This document shows, one piece after another, positions 35,687 to 47,832 of a stretch of 64,000 nucleotides of DNA. This DNA is from Bradysia coprophila (lineage: Eukaryota; Arthropoda; Insecta; Diptera; Sciaridae): the NCBI RefSeq assembly GCF_014529535.1, contig NW_023503501.1:4470150-4534149 (forward strand), given 5' to 3'. Numbering within the stretch: position 1 is the stretch's first letter; each line of letters starts with the position of its first letter. Below the pieces are notes generated by a model. The model saw only the letters and a program-made list of their open reading frames with translations, had not been told where the DNA came from and did no database searches. The position numbers and the translations under genes are program-made.

Positions 35687-36844
35687 GAAACGGAACAGAA
35701 TACAAATCTTTAGAAGTTTTGATGAATTCGGTTTTTCTTTTATTGTTCTGCATCGGGTTTTAATAGCTCGAATGATCTAATCACTAGAGATAAGAAATGA
35801 AAGGTGACTCGAAAGGAAATTGAAATGGGAAAGGGGTGATGGGGTATTAGTAAATGACGAATTTGGTTGATTGATAGTGTTAGGGGAGGAAGATGTGAAG
35901 TTAAAATTAAATTTTAAACACAAAAAATTTGGTTTGTCGCTTCGGAAAACTTAAAACGGATGGAGGAAAAACTAAAAACTTAAAAAAAAAATAAAATAAA
36001 AATTTAGCTGATGTTGATGCTGTGTTGGTTGTCATTGTAATAGCGGATCGATGACTGCATTTTACAGTCACAAAACGATCAAGTGGCATTCTATCAAATT
36101 CCGTTTCGTGGAATTGAACGATAGCTTTGTCGCCCAATTTTATTTCGTTGTGATTTTTCGTCCCCGTTCAGAGAACGCACATCGCAACATTCGTACATTT
36201 GCGGGGATTCAAAGCTTGCAACGTACACTTGAAATGTTCAGACGCCTGTTTGCTTTACAATTTATTTGTTTTGTTTTATTCCCAATCGTTCACTTCGTAT
36301 CCGATGTGAAAGACAGTTTTGTTGGATTTTGCAAATTTTTTTTATCATTTCCTTTAGTTTTCTTTTAAGTTTGACCGGTTCATTGTATAAATTGCACCCG
36401 CTCATCATTACGTCAAATTATTTCGAACAAAATTTCCTTTTCCATCATCACACAATCAAATGGAAAATTGCTTTTTCCTTTTGTCACAAATTGGTTGTTC
36501 ATCTCACTATCTGTGTGTGTGTGTGTGTGTGTGTTCATCCACAATGTTAAGCCTGTTTCCATCCGGCATTAATAAAAGCAATGCGGTTGTAATCTTCAAT
36601 GTATTTTCTTCTTCATATTTTAGGCTCTTTGTTCCCTCTCTCTTCTCTCTCTGTCTGTCTCTCTCTCTCTAATCGAGATATTGCTACTTTGGTTTGTTGT
36701 TGTTTTGCAACTTTTCAATGATTTTCAATCGTAATAATAAGCGAATTTCTCATGAAACCTCTCACGACCCAAAAAACGTTAAATTTTGTGTGTTTTTCTT
36801 CTATAAATCAATTTTGTGTAGTTCAACGCATCGTTCCGGTGTTA

Positions 36845-39800
36845 TCAGTATGGTTGGGAGAATTGATTTGATTGTTGCATACCAGCGGTGAAGCGATCCA
36901 TGCCTTGACTCTGCTGTAATAGGAAATAGAAAAATGCGTCAGTTAATGCAGCTACAATCCGACTTTTAAGCTGTAATCGCATTTAAACAAACGAGCAATT
37001 TTGCGTTGATGAGATCGACAATAATGCTACTTTTTAGGATCGGAATGGGTCGAACCTGAACCTGAAACTCGTAGACCTAACTTTTCAGTTCAGGTTCAGG
37101 TCGACGAAAATTCAACCTGAACCTGACCTGAAACAATCAGGTTGACCTGTAAGTAAGCTTCGTCTTCGACTGAATAACTTCAAAACCATCAGGTTAACCT
37201 GAATACAACCTGAAGAGGTCAATCGAATTCAGCATTTCAGGTCTCAGGTTGCATTCAGCTGGAGCCCAAAACATTAACACAATTCTGGTCACTATAAGGT
37301 CGTGACCTGACCTGAACCTGATCCAGGTCGACATGCCCTGTTCCAATCCTATGTCATTGTTTAACGTATGCTACAAATCATACATGCTGATCTCAGACAT
37401 GCAAAGTTGCTCGTCTGTTTTAGCCTTACTCGACAATTGTTTTGAATGGAATCTCCGGTTCTTTTCAATTGTTTGAAACAACTGTCAGGCAGGAGAGGTG
37501 TAAGTACATGACGGACTTTAAACATTTTGTTGAAATGCACGATAGGACCCAGCGAAGCTTAGGTGGATTTGGTGTCAGACAATACCTGGCATTCGTGTAT
37601 TTCCATAAATTTTCTCACTTTTCGTTAATGTCCAAAATATTGCGAAAATTCGGTGAAGTTTTGGTTAACTCACGAAAATTCGCACTGGCACGAGAGGAGA
37701 AGGATTCTGAAGAGGTCCACAAAAATGCTAATGGTTCTGAACCAGAAGAGATTTACAGAGCAAAGTTAGTCCAACTGATAGTACTGATAGCCACAAAGGT
37801 AACAGAAAATCGGAGACATGTTAATGAAAGTTGAAGTAAGAGTCCTTGGACTGTAAACCCAAGCTTTTTTCGTTTCACACAGGCGCAGACATTTAACTTT
37901 GTAACAACAATAAAAAAAACTTGCAAAATCCTCACCTGAAAGCTAGAATCCTGCGACAGAATGCCATCCATTTGCGACTGATATTCGGCCATAAAATCTT
38001 GCGACAAATCACCATGCTGCGACAAACTGAAACCCGGCTGGCTCATATTCTGTGACATTCCTTGTGTCAACGGATGATTTTGACTACCACCGCCATGCGT
38101 ACGTGACGTTTTGTTGATCGGCATCGGTTTGCGACGGCTCTGTTTCGATGCCTGAACGGCCTGTTGATGTTGATTGTAAAATCGTGGCGGAATGTTGCCC
38201 ATATTCATGAACATTCCGACCGGAACGGGCATATTGTTCATTGTCGCCTGTGCGCGTTCCGGCGATATGTAACTGATCGAATCGTGGGTGCGAGCAAACA
38301 TATCCAGTTGTGGATTGCGATTGTATGGCATCTGCATCGGTGGCTGATGGTGCATATGAGCATTGCCGTGACCACCATGCGGATTGTAGCCCATCGAACC
38401 GGATTTGTCGTAAAACGAACCAACGGCCATCGCCTCTTTGGCATCGTACATCGCGTTGGACATGAAATGAGTCCCCGGGTTCAATGTGTTGACGATTTTC
38501 TTTGGTTTGACAAATTGAATCATTGACTCCTTCAAATTGTTCAGCGATCCTTCGACGAGCACTTTGCGCTCTTTGTAGAAGTTCAACAGGTGGTTCCACA
38601 GTGGCTGTTTCGCCAACACTTTCGGATTGCCCACAATGATGATGCCGTACTTGGCTCTGGTCAGAGCTACATTCAAACGACGCGGGTCATTTAAGAAACC
38701 AATTCCCTGGTGTTCGTTCGACCGAACGCAAGACATGATGATGATGTCCTTTTCGCGTCCTTGAAACGCATCAACACTGGCGATTTCGATGCCTTGATAC
38801 AGTTTAGAATGAAGACTGCCCTGGTACTGCATGTACTGCACCAAATATGCTCTCTGTCCTTCGTAAGGCGTTATGATGCCGATCTGTGACGGTTCAACAC
38901 CACACTTCAAAAAACGAGTCGTAATTTTCTCCACATTTGACGCTTCCGTACGATTCAGGTAGGATGTGCCGCTGCCAGCGATTTCTTCTTGACCTTGAGT
39001 GACTAGGAAAAACATCGGACGATCAGCTTCCGGCCATGGGAAGTCAATCTTCAACCGACGTTCGTCCGCACAAACACCATTCTGCAGACTTCCTTCGTAG
39101 AAAAAGTTGGACGGAAATTGGGACAATTCGGGATGCATCCGGTACTGCACTTCCAATCGGAACGGTCGTATACCCAACACTACTAATCGTTCGAACAAAC
39201 TTTGCGACAGGCCGGCCTTGGCTGCCTTTTTGCACATCACAACTGGACCGAGTTGACAGTGATCACCGACCAAGATCAATTGCTTGGCACCAAGAACCAC
39301 CGGCACCATACACTCGGGTTCCGTCGATTGCATACTCTCGTCGATCAGGATACTGTTGAATTTGATGCGAGCCAATCGAGGATCACCAGCACCGACGCAA
39401 GTGCAACATATAACATCAGCCGCTTCGAGCAATTCCCGTTCGGCTGACTTTTTCAGCATACGGTACCGTTTCTCATCGGCCGAGCTTAATTCACCAGTTT
39501 CGTCTTTGAGCTGCTGCAGTTTATTCAATTCCGTGTTGCTGGTCATGTTCTTGATTTGATTGTGCAACGCCAGAAAACTGACCGGTGAGTCGATTGCCTC
39601 ACGTGACTTAGCACACACTCGGACGACTTTCAAGTCAGTTTGATGGATTTTCTCGGTTAACTGATCTACGGCCGTGTTACTCGGAGCACACACTAGAACC
39701 GGTCCACCATTTTGCTGAACAAGTTGATAGACGATCGTGGCAGAAGTGACGGTTTTACCAGTACCTAACAAATGATGAACAGATTTTAGAGAGACTGTCA

Positions 39801-41548
39801 CTGCAATGGGAATTGGGAAGTGTGATATTTACCTGGAGGTCCCTGGATTAAGCTGAGTGGCCTCTGGATGGCATGCTTAACCGCATACACCTGCGAACGA
39901 TTCAAATCTGGCAGATTCGGTGCACTGAAATGTTTCGGTAAACTAGCACAACGGAACGTTAACTCATCGGATCCGTCATGTCGACCGTGGCCGAGCAAAC
40001 GCGAGTAAATGTAATTCGACACCGAATTATCGTCGACGGCGAATTTATTCAAAGCCAACTGCATCCGGTCAAATGAGGTTCCCTTCCAAATGAAGTCGAT
40101 CACAAAGTTCGATGTGCATTCGATGGGCGCCGATTGACTGTTCTTCAATTCCAACCCGACGTCTTCGCCGAAATTATCCGGCACCTTGATCACATGACCG
40201 TTATCCGACCAGGGTTTGTGCAATTCACCGACATATCGCAGTCGCAATTCATCGCCGTGCATCAGTTTCATGTCGCCGTCAGTTTTTGCCAAGGTGAAAT
40301 ACGCAATCGTCTTCTTATTCAGACCGACATCCCATCGAACCTCGATATTTTCTTGTGTTTGTGATTCCTTCAAACGTTTATCGTAGTCTGCCTCCAACCG
40401 TACCAACGGTCCGAACACTTTCTGATATTGAAATCCGTCCTCGTAGCGTAGCAGTACCTGTGATGGCTCGCTATCGACGCCCGGTTTTTCCAAATCTTGA
40501 AACGTCGCATTTTCATTCTCTTTCCACAACTCCTCGAGTTTATTGATTTGCACGGCCGACACCTGTCTAGCCCGCAACTGTTCCTGTTCGGTCGGTATTT
40601 TCACTAGCCACGATAGCAGCGATCGATCGGAGATTAACGGCTTCCATTGCTCTTGATCCCAATTCATGTCCTTGAGTGAATTTTGAGCAGCACACGGTTG
40701 TCTGTAAGTGATACGTGGTAAATAGAAACCATACATTCTCGGCAGTTCGCATTGTCTTGCTTACCTGCACAGCAAAACGACCACAGAGTCTGCTTTGGCT
40801 GGTATAAATCCTAAAACGAAAACATTCCGCACGCCACACGAATAACATTCCAATATTGTTTCGCCCAACGGTCCATCGCTGTGCAACGTCACTTCACGAT
40901 GTTTTGCCCGCACCAAATGATTGATTATGTGGCTACCCGATGTGCTCCCTTGACCATTGCAAAACCATCTCTCTTTGCTGGAAGAGAAAAACGTTCAGTG
41001 TCAGACACCCTCTCTGTACCCTGTTCAGTTGTTCAGCCTTACTTGTATTTCGTTTTGCAAATGTTGCACATAACAACCGTCGATGGTTCATGAATCCCGC
41101 AGTATTTACATGCGTGCGGTGGCAATTCTTGTGTCGGCAAAACCGTATCGTCGTCTTCCTCTTCGAATTGCAATTCGGCCATGCTGTTGATCGGCAACAC
41201 CTTACGTCCTTTGGTAATGCCATTGATCTAAAAAATTGATTTTTGAGGTTATAATCGCCAGACGTTTGCGACGTAATGTTATTGTCACTATCTGAATTTT
41301 TCCCGAACAATCAAAATCACATGGTCATCGTGATGATGGATATGGGCAAAAAGAGACGAAAAGAATGGAAACGTAACACTTGCCTGACTAGATCCAGTCA
41401 AATCGGACTGTGATGCCTGCGTTTGACTTTGGCTGGGTATCGTAAAGTCACGGAAATCGAAATCCGTAGCCTGTGTATCGGCACCCAATATCAAATCGTC
41501 TGTGTCCAAGAATGTCAGTTGTGAACCCCCATCACCGTATTCCGTCAT
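36845..41548 (-). CDS. Upf1: Upf1 RNA helicase (nonsense-mediated decay)
   Basis: Upf1 is the ATP-dependent 5'-3' RNA helicase central to nonsense-mediated mRNA decay. Minus-strand exons: 41548-41384, 41227-41043, 40977-40765, 40701-39833, 39764-37936 and 36913-36845 (3,330 nt, 1,109 aa). The N-terminus is acidic ([18 protein letters not shown]). The Cys/His-rich UPF2-binding domain spans roughly residues 90-190 ([69 protein letters not shown]). The helicase core has GPPGTGKT (about 474-481, split by an intron), [29 protein letters not shown], and [20 protein letters not shown] with [13 protein letters not shown]. The C-terminus is rich in SQ dipeptides, the SMG1 phosphosite type, and ends FSQPY. 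The first intron uses a GC donor. The 40977 acceptor adds a few residues (TKYNKER) inside the CH domain; an alternative AG 9 bp on would remove three of them. Confidence 0.96.
37035..37351. repeat. Inverted-repeat element built of AACCTG/CAGGTT motifs, in last Upf1 intron
   Basis: The ends TAGGATCGGAATGGGTCGA and (reverse complement of right end) TAGGATTGGAACAGGGCA form an imperfect terminal inverted repeat. The interior is dominated by the hexamer AACCTG and its complement CAGGTT in both orientations, sometimes tandem (GAACCTGAACCTGA), so the RNA would fold heavily on itself. It lies in the 1,022-bp final Upf1 intron (36914-37935). Confidence 0.6.
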
Positions 41549-43755
41549 CTTTTTCGGTTGCTATTTTACACGCAATTTAATTTTCTGATAACCTTCAACT
41601 TAATGCACAATTTCCTCGCACACCAACGAATTTTCTTTTGCTATGTTCGAATAGTGCTGGGATGGTGTTTTCAATGCCTTACGAAATAGTTCTGAATGTC
41701 AACCGTTTACTACGATGATAAATTCACTGAATACGGCCATATTCGATTAGTAAAGAAGAAGAAGAAAACGTGGCCATGTACTGGCAATTGGACAGAAAGA
41801 GATAATGCGAGTGATCGCCGGAGACAATAAATAAAAATCGTGTGTTGCAGACCACAAATGTCACACACACTTTTATATCCGCAATGTCATCTTCTAGTAC
41901 TGAATGAACATACTGAACAGTGTTCCAAGCAAAGTATATAAACACTGAAGGTAATGCAAATACACGAAAACGAGCGGCACCCTACTTTTCGGATGAACTT
42001 TGACATTTTATTTTCATGTGTCGGGTCCGAAAACGGGGATTTTGCAGATATTTTCTCGGGTCTTCGGTCCCGACATATGAAAACCTATTTTTCATGCCTT
42101 AAGGGCCAAAATCGAGGCGAATTCTGGAAATTTTCTCTCGATTTTTTCCTTCTGCATGAAGCTATTTTCGCTTGTCCAACTCGCGAAAATAGCGTAAATT
42201 CATCGTCCAAACCAAGTACACAAATAACTATTGCCTCCTCATGGAAACTTTGTTCATTTTTTTACAATCACACAAAATCATAGTCTTCACGCGACAGTTT
42301 TACAAAGGCTCTGGAAGAACAAATTAAGACAGCCACGAAGGCGAGTGACACCGAAATTGATAAACGCACTCGGTACAGATTATGTGTGAAATCAACTTGA
42401 AGAAAATGTTTTTAGGAAAATTCGGAATTTTTGTTAAGTTGCCTTATACAAACTACATAGTCTCTGGCGCAATGTGTGTGTCATCGCCTTCGTGATTAAC
42501 TCAGAGTTGTCTGAACCTGTTCTTTCAGAACTTTGAGTTATACTCCATAGGTTTGTTCCATCTTACGGTAAAAATGATTTTTAACAAGCCGACAACGAAC
42601 GAGAACATCCTCAGAGCCATAACCTCAACGCTTTTGCGAACAATTTGTCAGCAATAATTTTTTGACTCTATGGACAGCTCAAATAACCTTGGAACACACT
42701 GGAGTTGACATGGTGGCGCTGATGTTATTCATCAGGCACATAGGCATGTTTAAAAATGACAGTTCCAGCATACCATCTCTGGGCACCCGGAAATGTTTAG
42801 TGAGTTATATACAATAGAAATGACATGGTAGCGCTGTATCGAGCTAGATTCTTGAATATGGACACCTCTGAATTGATGACGAGATGAGTGGCAGAAAAAG
42901 TTTCCAGCTACCGCGGTTGAGATTTACTCAAGTTATCGTGTTAACAAAAGGCACAAAATTTTAACATTTAACGTTTTTTCATCACATTTCCATACATTTT
43001 CAATCATAGTGAACGTGTTACGTACGGTGTATTTTCTTTTGTAAAACCCATGACTTACAAGCGAATTGAGCTACATTTACTCCCAAGATCGTTTATCAAA
43101 ACACTTATGTTTGTTTTGTCACTTTCTCAGTCTCAAGCCAACCAACTAACTTCATTTCCCATTTTTACGTTACAAAAAATTAAATTTAAGATTTTTATTA
43201 TAAGAATTGATTCCTTTGCCCTTAGAAGATGCAAAAATCAAGGTTCTGATCCTTGGCAAAAATAGGAAGAGTGTGGAGACGGATGATAATGTCAAAATAA
43301 TTTGAAAAGTGAACAAAGTGTAACAAAAAGACTAATGATGGTTTGAAGCAAGGTAAATATAGTGAGGAGGTAATGCCATATATAACCGAATCAGATGTGC
43401 GGTGGCACGAAAGTTCGATACAAACGCCATCTCGGCCCTTCGTTGAATGCAAAAAATGGAATAGAAAGTCGGGCCATCTGTTGTGAGATAGCGAAAATAT
43501 TTTTGTGAAATACAAGTAAATCGTAGTCAACCATTTTAAAAAAAGATGTCATTGGCATCGAACTTATGTGTTAGGCCGCGTGTCTGAATGGCATTACCTT
43601 CTCACTATATTTACCTTGGTTTGAAGTAACTGAACTATCGAATTTATGTCAACACTGAATGTCATAAATAATCACTTCAAAACACATGTCTGGTTAGTTT
43701 GAATTAACATTCTGAATAGTTTTTATTTAACGAGAGTGAATATCAGACATCGAAA
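41549..43755. other. Intergenic region between divergent Upf1 and WDR43
   Basis: This 2.2-kb head-to-head interval must contain both promoters, but I cannot point to a TATA box or initiator with confidence. It contains the 9-bp-duplication MITE at 43349-43617. No coding exon recognised. Confidence 0.45.
43349..43617. mobile_element. MITE with ~30-bp TIRs and 9-bp target duplication (Mutator-like)
   Basis: AAGGTAAATATAGTGAGGAGGTAATGCCAT at the left end (from 43350) pairs with its complement, one mismatch, at 43588-43617. The direct repeat GGTTTGAAG flanks it (43340-43348 and 43618-43626). A 9-bp duplication with moderately long TIRs fits a Mutator-like (MULE) origin. No transposase inside. 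Confidence 0.75.
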
Positions 43756-46278
43756 ATGGGTCAGTAGTTTAATATTCGTCTAGTGTTGATTCTCTATGTG
43801 TTCGTAGTTTATCGGCTTCAGAAAACCAAATAATTCAAAATTTCCAAAGTTTAATCTTTCGTCTCAATTGGAACGCTGGTTGATTTTAGGTTATGGATCG
43901 GATTTCTCGCCGGATGGTCGACTGTTCGCCTTACTAGACACGGATGGTAAACTAAAAATCTGGAATGTTAAAGACAATCGATTGACTCAAGAGTACGTTC
44001 CCGACCTTCATCTGAGTCAGCCGTACACTTGTTTCGTATGGTTTACGGCATGTGCAGGCATAGTAAGCGTACACTATATAATATTCCGCTGTCAACTGAA
44101 CCGTTTATGTTTTGATTAGCAGGATGGAACGTTGTACATTGCATTGGGAACGAGCGAAGGAGGTGTCGACTTATATTCACATGCCCAGGGCAAGGTAAAC
44201 ATTGAATGAATAAGACGAAAACTTGCGATTTCAATAACATTGGTGAACTTTATCAGCTCGCCAGAAAGTTTACAGGGGACGGTCATGCGGGTGCAGTCAC
44301 TGCCATTTGTCTACATTCCAATACAACGTTGTACACATCCGGCGAAGATTCAAAAATCGTCGAGTGGTCGCTCACCAAATGCTCTTCCGTCCGATATATT
44401 TCCATCGGCAGAATTGTTCCCACGTGCATCGTTTCGTTGCCACTATCCAATACGTTGCTTCTCGGCTGCAAACAATTGCATCAGTGGTCGCTGGGAGAGG
44501 TGCCCGAAAAAAAGGCCACGCTGACCGGTCATTCGGCTGATGTATCGTCGATGAAAGTGGTCCAGTTTGCGGAGCGTGAAGAATATGTTGTCACTACAGC
44601 AAAGAACAATCGGGAAATTTATCTGTGGAAAATCGGTTCCAAGAAGGGTCCGAAGGGAACATTTCTGATGGAACACTCCGCTTCTTTCGTTAGCTGTTCG
44701 GTTTTCGACAGGAAATTAATCATAGCGGCCGTAACACAAGCAAGTGGTGGGCCAAATGGTGGCGTTGTTCATTTGTTCATCATTAAGGACATTAGGTGAA
44801 TTTATGAGCCGATTCGTTTGCGTTGTTGTTTGCTAATAGTTTCTCGCTTTGTAGTGACATTGGCAAAAAGCAAAATCCAAAAGTGACGTTGGCAGTGGCA
44901 TTCGATTCGGGAAAGATTGGATCAATTCCAATTGTGGCGGCGACAACCAGTTTCAGCCAACCACATAGTTCAAACATACTGATCGGATACGGCAACTTAC
45001 CGACACTGTCATTCGAAGATGTGGTTAGTATCCAATCAACAGCGTTCGGTACTCGATGTGACATTATGTTCTAAGGCCAGAACAAAAAGGAGCCGGCAGA
45101 GAATTGAGCAACACACTGTCGGAACGCCCAGATTGTCCATGATTAGTGAATGAAATCCATAGTTGAGCCAAAAGAAATCATTTAAATCGTCCGCTCAACT
45201 CTCTGCCGAGAACCTTTTTTCCGGTTTCTTACAAATACTGCACCGACGGCCCATCAAACTTCCGAACAAATTTGAAACTAAAAATGACAATTTTCCAGCA
45301 TTACAACCCCAACGAGAAGAAACAGATACTGGACCGTGAAGATCCCAGATTGAGCCGACACGAGAAAACCAAGGAAATTTTCAAAACAATCGTTCCGAAC
45401 ACAAATAACACAGTACACAACCCCGGTCCCGCTAAGAAAACGAAAGGGGATCGCAAACCGGAGATTTCGCTGCAAGAACGAATGAGCAATTTGAGTACGA
45501 GTCAAAGCGATGATGATAAAGGTCACAGTCTGGTTGAAACACTGAAGCAAGCACTGCATAACCATGATGCTGCGTAAGTATGCGGACCTGTGTGGGACGA
45601 CGACGGCAGCCGTGTAAGCAAATTCTGTATCGTTTCAAATTGGATTTGTTTTTCAGAAATATTCGCACTGTTTTGGCCACCAAGGATGAGAACATGATAC
45701 GGTCGACATTGAAACGACTGCCGGCACATTACGTGCCTAGTCTGATAGATGAACTGACACTGTTGACGCATAAGAAGACAGCAAAGTGAGTGATCGTTGA
45801 AGTTCGTGACGCTGTGGTCCATCGTAATCACTCAATCAATTTCTCCAACTTCTTTCAGTGTTCAAGTAGCTGTACGCTGGCTGAAATTGCTACTCCAAAT
45901 CCATGCCAGCCAATTGATGGCATTGGGAAAAGATGAACTCCGCGACAGGTTCGGTGCGTTGCTTGGAATCATACAAAATCGAACGAATTGCCTTGTTCAG
46001 TTGACGACGTAAGTGACAAAAACAAAATTGCCAATTTCGTCGAATGCGTCACCTCCAATTCCTTCTTGCACAGGTTATCAGGTCGATTGGACTTCCTGTT
46101 GAATCAAATCAAACGGAACACCGACGACGATCCGATATTCAATCATGAAAATCTGCTGGTCTACGAAGACGAGTCGTCGAACGACGAAGATTCGGCTGAC
46201 GAGAGTGGTATGGAGTATGGTAGTCAATCTACCGATGTGGACATGTCCGATGATTCGTCGTCTGGGAGTGAAGCCTAA
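43756..46278 (+). CDS. WDR43: WDR43 / UTP5, small-subunit processome WD-repeat protein
   Basis: WDR43 (yeast Utp5) is a t-UTP component of the nucleolar small-subunit processome, needed for pre-rRNA transcription and 18S maturation. Nine exons: 43756-43759, 43890-44062, 44123-44194, 44257-44795, 44855-45023, 45299-45573, 45657-45785, 45859-46008 and 46074-46278 (1,716 nt, 571 aa). The first coding exon is only ATGG; it splices to give MGYGSDFSPDGRLFALLDTDGKLKIWN. WD40 blades run to about residue 260 (GHAGAVTAICLHSNTTLYTSGEDSKIVEWSL, GHSADVSSMKVVQ). A basic linker follows, then a Utp12 domain at about 385-510 (LVETLKQALHNHDAANIRTVLATKDENMIRSTLKRLPAHYVPSLIDELT, VRWLKLLLQIHASQL). The C-terminus is acidic (DESSNDEDSADESG), typical of nucleolar proteins. 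Confidence 0.93.
45083..45220. repeat. Inverted repeat in a WDR43 intron
   Basis: CAAAAAGGAGCCGGCAGAGAATTGAGC at 45083-45109 faces GCTCAACTCTCTGCCGAGAACCTTTTTT at 45193-45220. The arms are about 27 bp with about four mismatches and the loop is about 80 bp. It lies in the 275-bp intron 45024-45298. It could be a small MITE or a structured intronic RNA; I saw no clear C/D or H/ACA box set. Confidence 0.5.
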
Positions 46279-46956
46279 GCAGTGACAGTTCACCAGTTTA
46301 TATCATAAATTTGTGAGAAATCGTTGGAAGTGTACAAGTCTAACTGAAAGTTTTGTTGTGGAAAATACAGAAACATGGATGGACGACAACAGTGACAGTT
46401 TTCTTTATCAATAAGATTTCTAAAAAGATTCAAAAATACGTTGCGCAGTTAGTGTTTCAAAATTCACTGGTGAGATGCGTCCAGGTAACAATTGTTTTGA
46501 AAGACCTCATCCGACATCTTTTATGAACAGCATCCCAAGGGGATAAGACTCTCCGCATTCATGTCCTTCTCTGCCGTAAATTTCATAAAAGAAACCACGG
46601 ATGGAAGAGTAAAAAAAAATGCATTTAGAATGTTTTGCTTCGTTATGACACTAACACAGGTGTGTTGAAAATCTATTGTGTCTCACAGTTCAACTGTACT
46701 AACTTGACACTAAAACAGCTAAAATTTTGCTAAATTTTCGAAGTAAAACACTGTGAAATTTCAACAATGTGTCCCTTATGCACGAGATTTCTTAAATGAA
46801 AATTACTGCAGTCAGAGCCTATAACTGTTTTTGTAAACGACATCAAAAAGAATTCGAAGCTTTAAGTGGGCTTTAAGCTCAAAGCTTCAAAGAAACTGTT
46901 GTTCCTAAAGTTATGCTAAGATTATTTGTAGCGAAATCGATTGCAGAACTCTTTAG

Positions 46957-47415
46957 AACTTGCTGAAAAATCGCTTTACTCACTACACCTCCGGAAAATG
47001 AGTCATTACTTCATTGACAAGTGTTAAAATCAGATATCATTTTTGGGAAAACATTTTCGATTTTCTTAATTATTCTTCACTATTTTTGCCTTCGAATTTT
47101 CCTACAAAAATGTTTTACTTTACTAGAGAGGGAATTGACATCCCTCACTACGAAAATGTCTTTCCCTCACTCGTAAGTAACACGCCGTACTGTACCAGTG
47201 AAGGAATTTGATATCTCGTATCGCGATGAATAAAAATACCTCGGGCAGAAACTCTCGCATTCTTTTACTAAATATAGATATCAAATTCCTTCACTGGTAT
47301 TGATCACAGTGTATTGATCCCAAAAATTGTCCTTTGGTTTAACGCTCATTCCGATGAAGTAATTGGATTCATTTTCCAGTGGTGTAGCAAAGCGATTTTT
47401 TAGCAAATTCAGCAA
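46957..47415. mobile_element. MITE with ~60-bp imperfect TIRs and an inner hairpin
   Basis: The left block CTTGCTGAAAAATCGCTTTA...CTACACCTCCGGAAAATGA pairs with the right block, whose complement reads TTTGCTAAAAAATCGCTTTG..CTACACCACTGGAAAATGA. A second inverted pair lies inside: TACCAGTGAAGGAATTTGAT at about 47194 faces ATCAAATTCCTTCACTGGTA ending about 47299. This suggests a palindrome inserted in, or derived from, another. Confidence 0.6.
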
Positions 47416-47743
47416 TAGTGCCTGATTAAAACTTATTTCCCGAGGGCTTAGTGAGTACAATACGTAATTGGTTGGAAATTTTTATTTTACCGAGTGTGAG
47501 GGTTGCATTCACACATGGCGTAATCTACTATTATCATACGTCAGGAAAGGCGGTTGGTGAATGACGTTTCCATTAAACGATGAATAATTTACACAATTTA
47601 CACACCGACAATGGAGCAAAATTTTGATTACAAAAGATACAGAATTTGTACAGATGGTGCGTACACTAAAAACGTTTAATTAGTCAATTCGCTAAGCCAC
47701 GAGACTTGAATTCACTAGCATGAATTATATGATTCAGCGTTGC

Positions 47744-47753
47744 TATATATAAA
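47744..47753 (+). promoter_or_regulatory. TATA box of the small secreted-protein gene
   Basis: TATATATAAA lies 80 bp upstream of ATG 47833. A TTAGTT initiator-like string sits at 47776-47781, about 32 bp downstream, which is the spacing expected for a TATA-driven start site. Strong TATA boxes are typical of inducible or tissue-specific effector genes. Confidence 0.7.
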
Positions 47754-47832
47754 CCATTGGCTGACTCTTTAGACCTTAGTTCATTGTTAACCATTGACAA
47801 ATTTAATTTTATTTAAAAAAAAAACTTAGAAA

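Larger units (their letters stand above)
46279..47832. other. Spacer with nested inverted repeats
   Basis: This holds the WDR43 3' UTR, the nested palindrome at 46957-47415 and the promoter of the following small secreted-protein gene. Nothing else coding. Confidence 0.45.

Noticed and set aside
37442-37834. 130-aa plus-strand frame inside the last Upf1 intron
   Set aside because: Intronic on the opposite strand and no recognisable domain or regulatory signals.
39765-39832. Disrupted Walker A motif in Upf1
   Set aside because: GPPG and TGKT are on two exons split by a 68-bp GT-AG intron; the spliced motif is intact.
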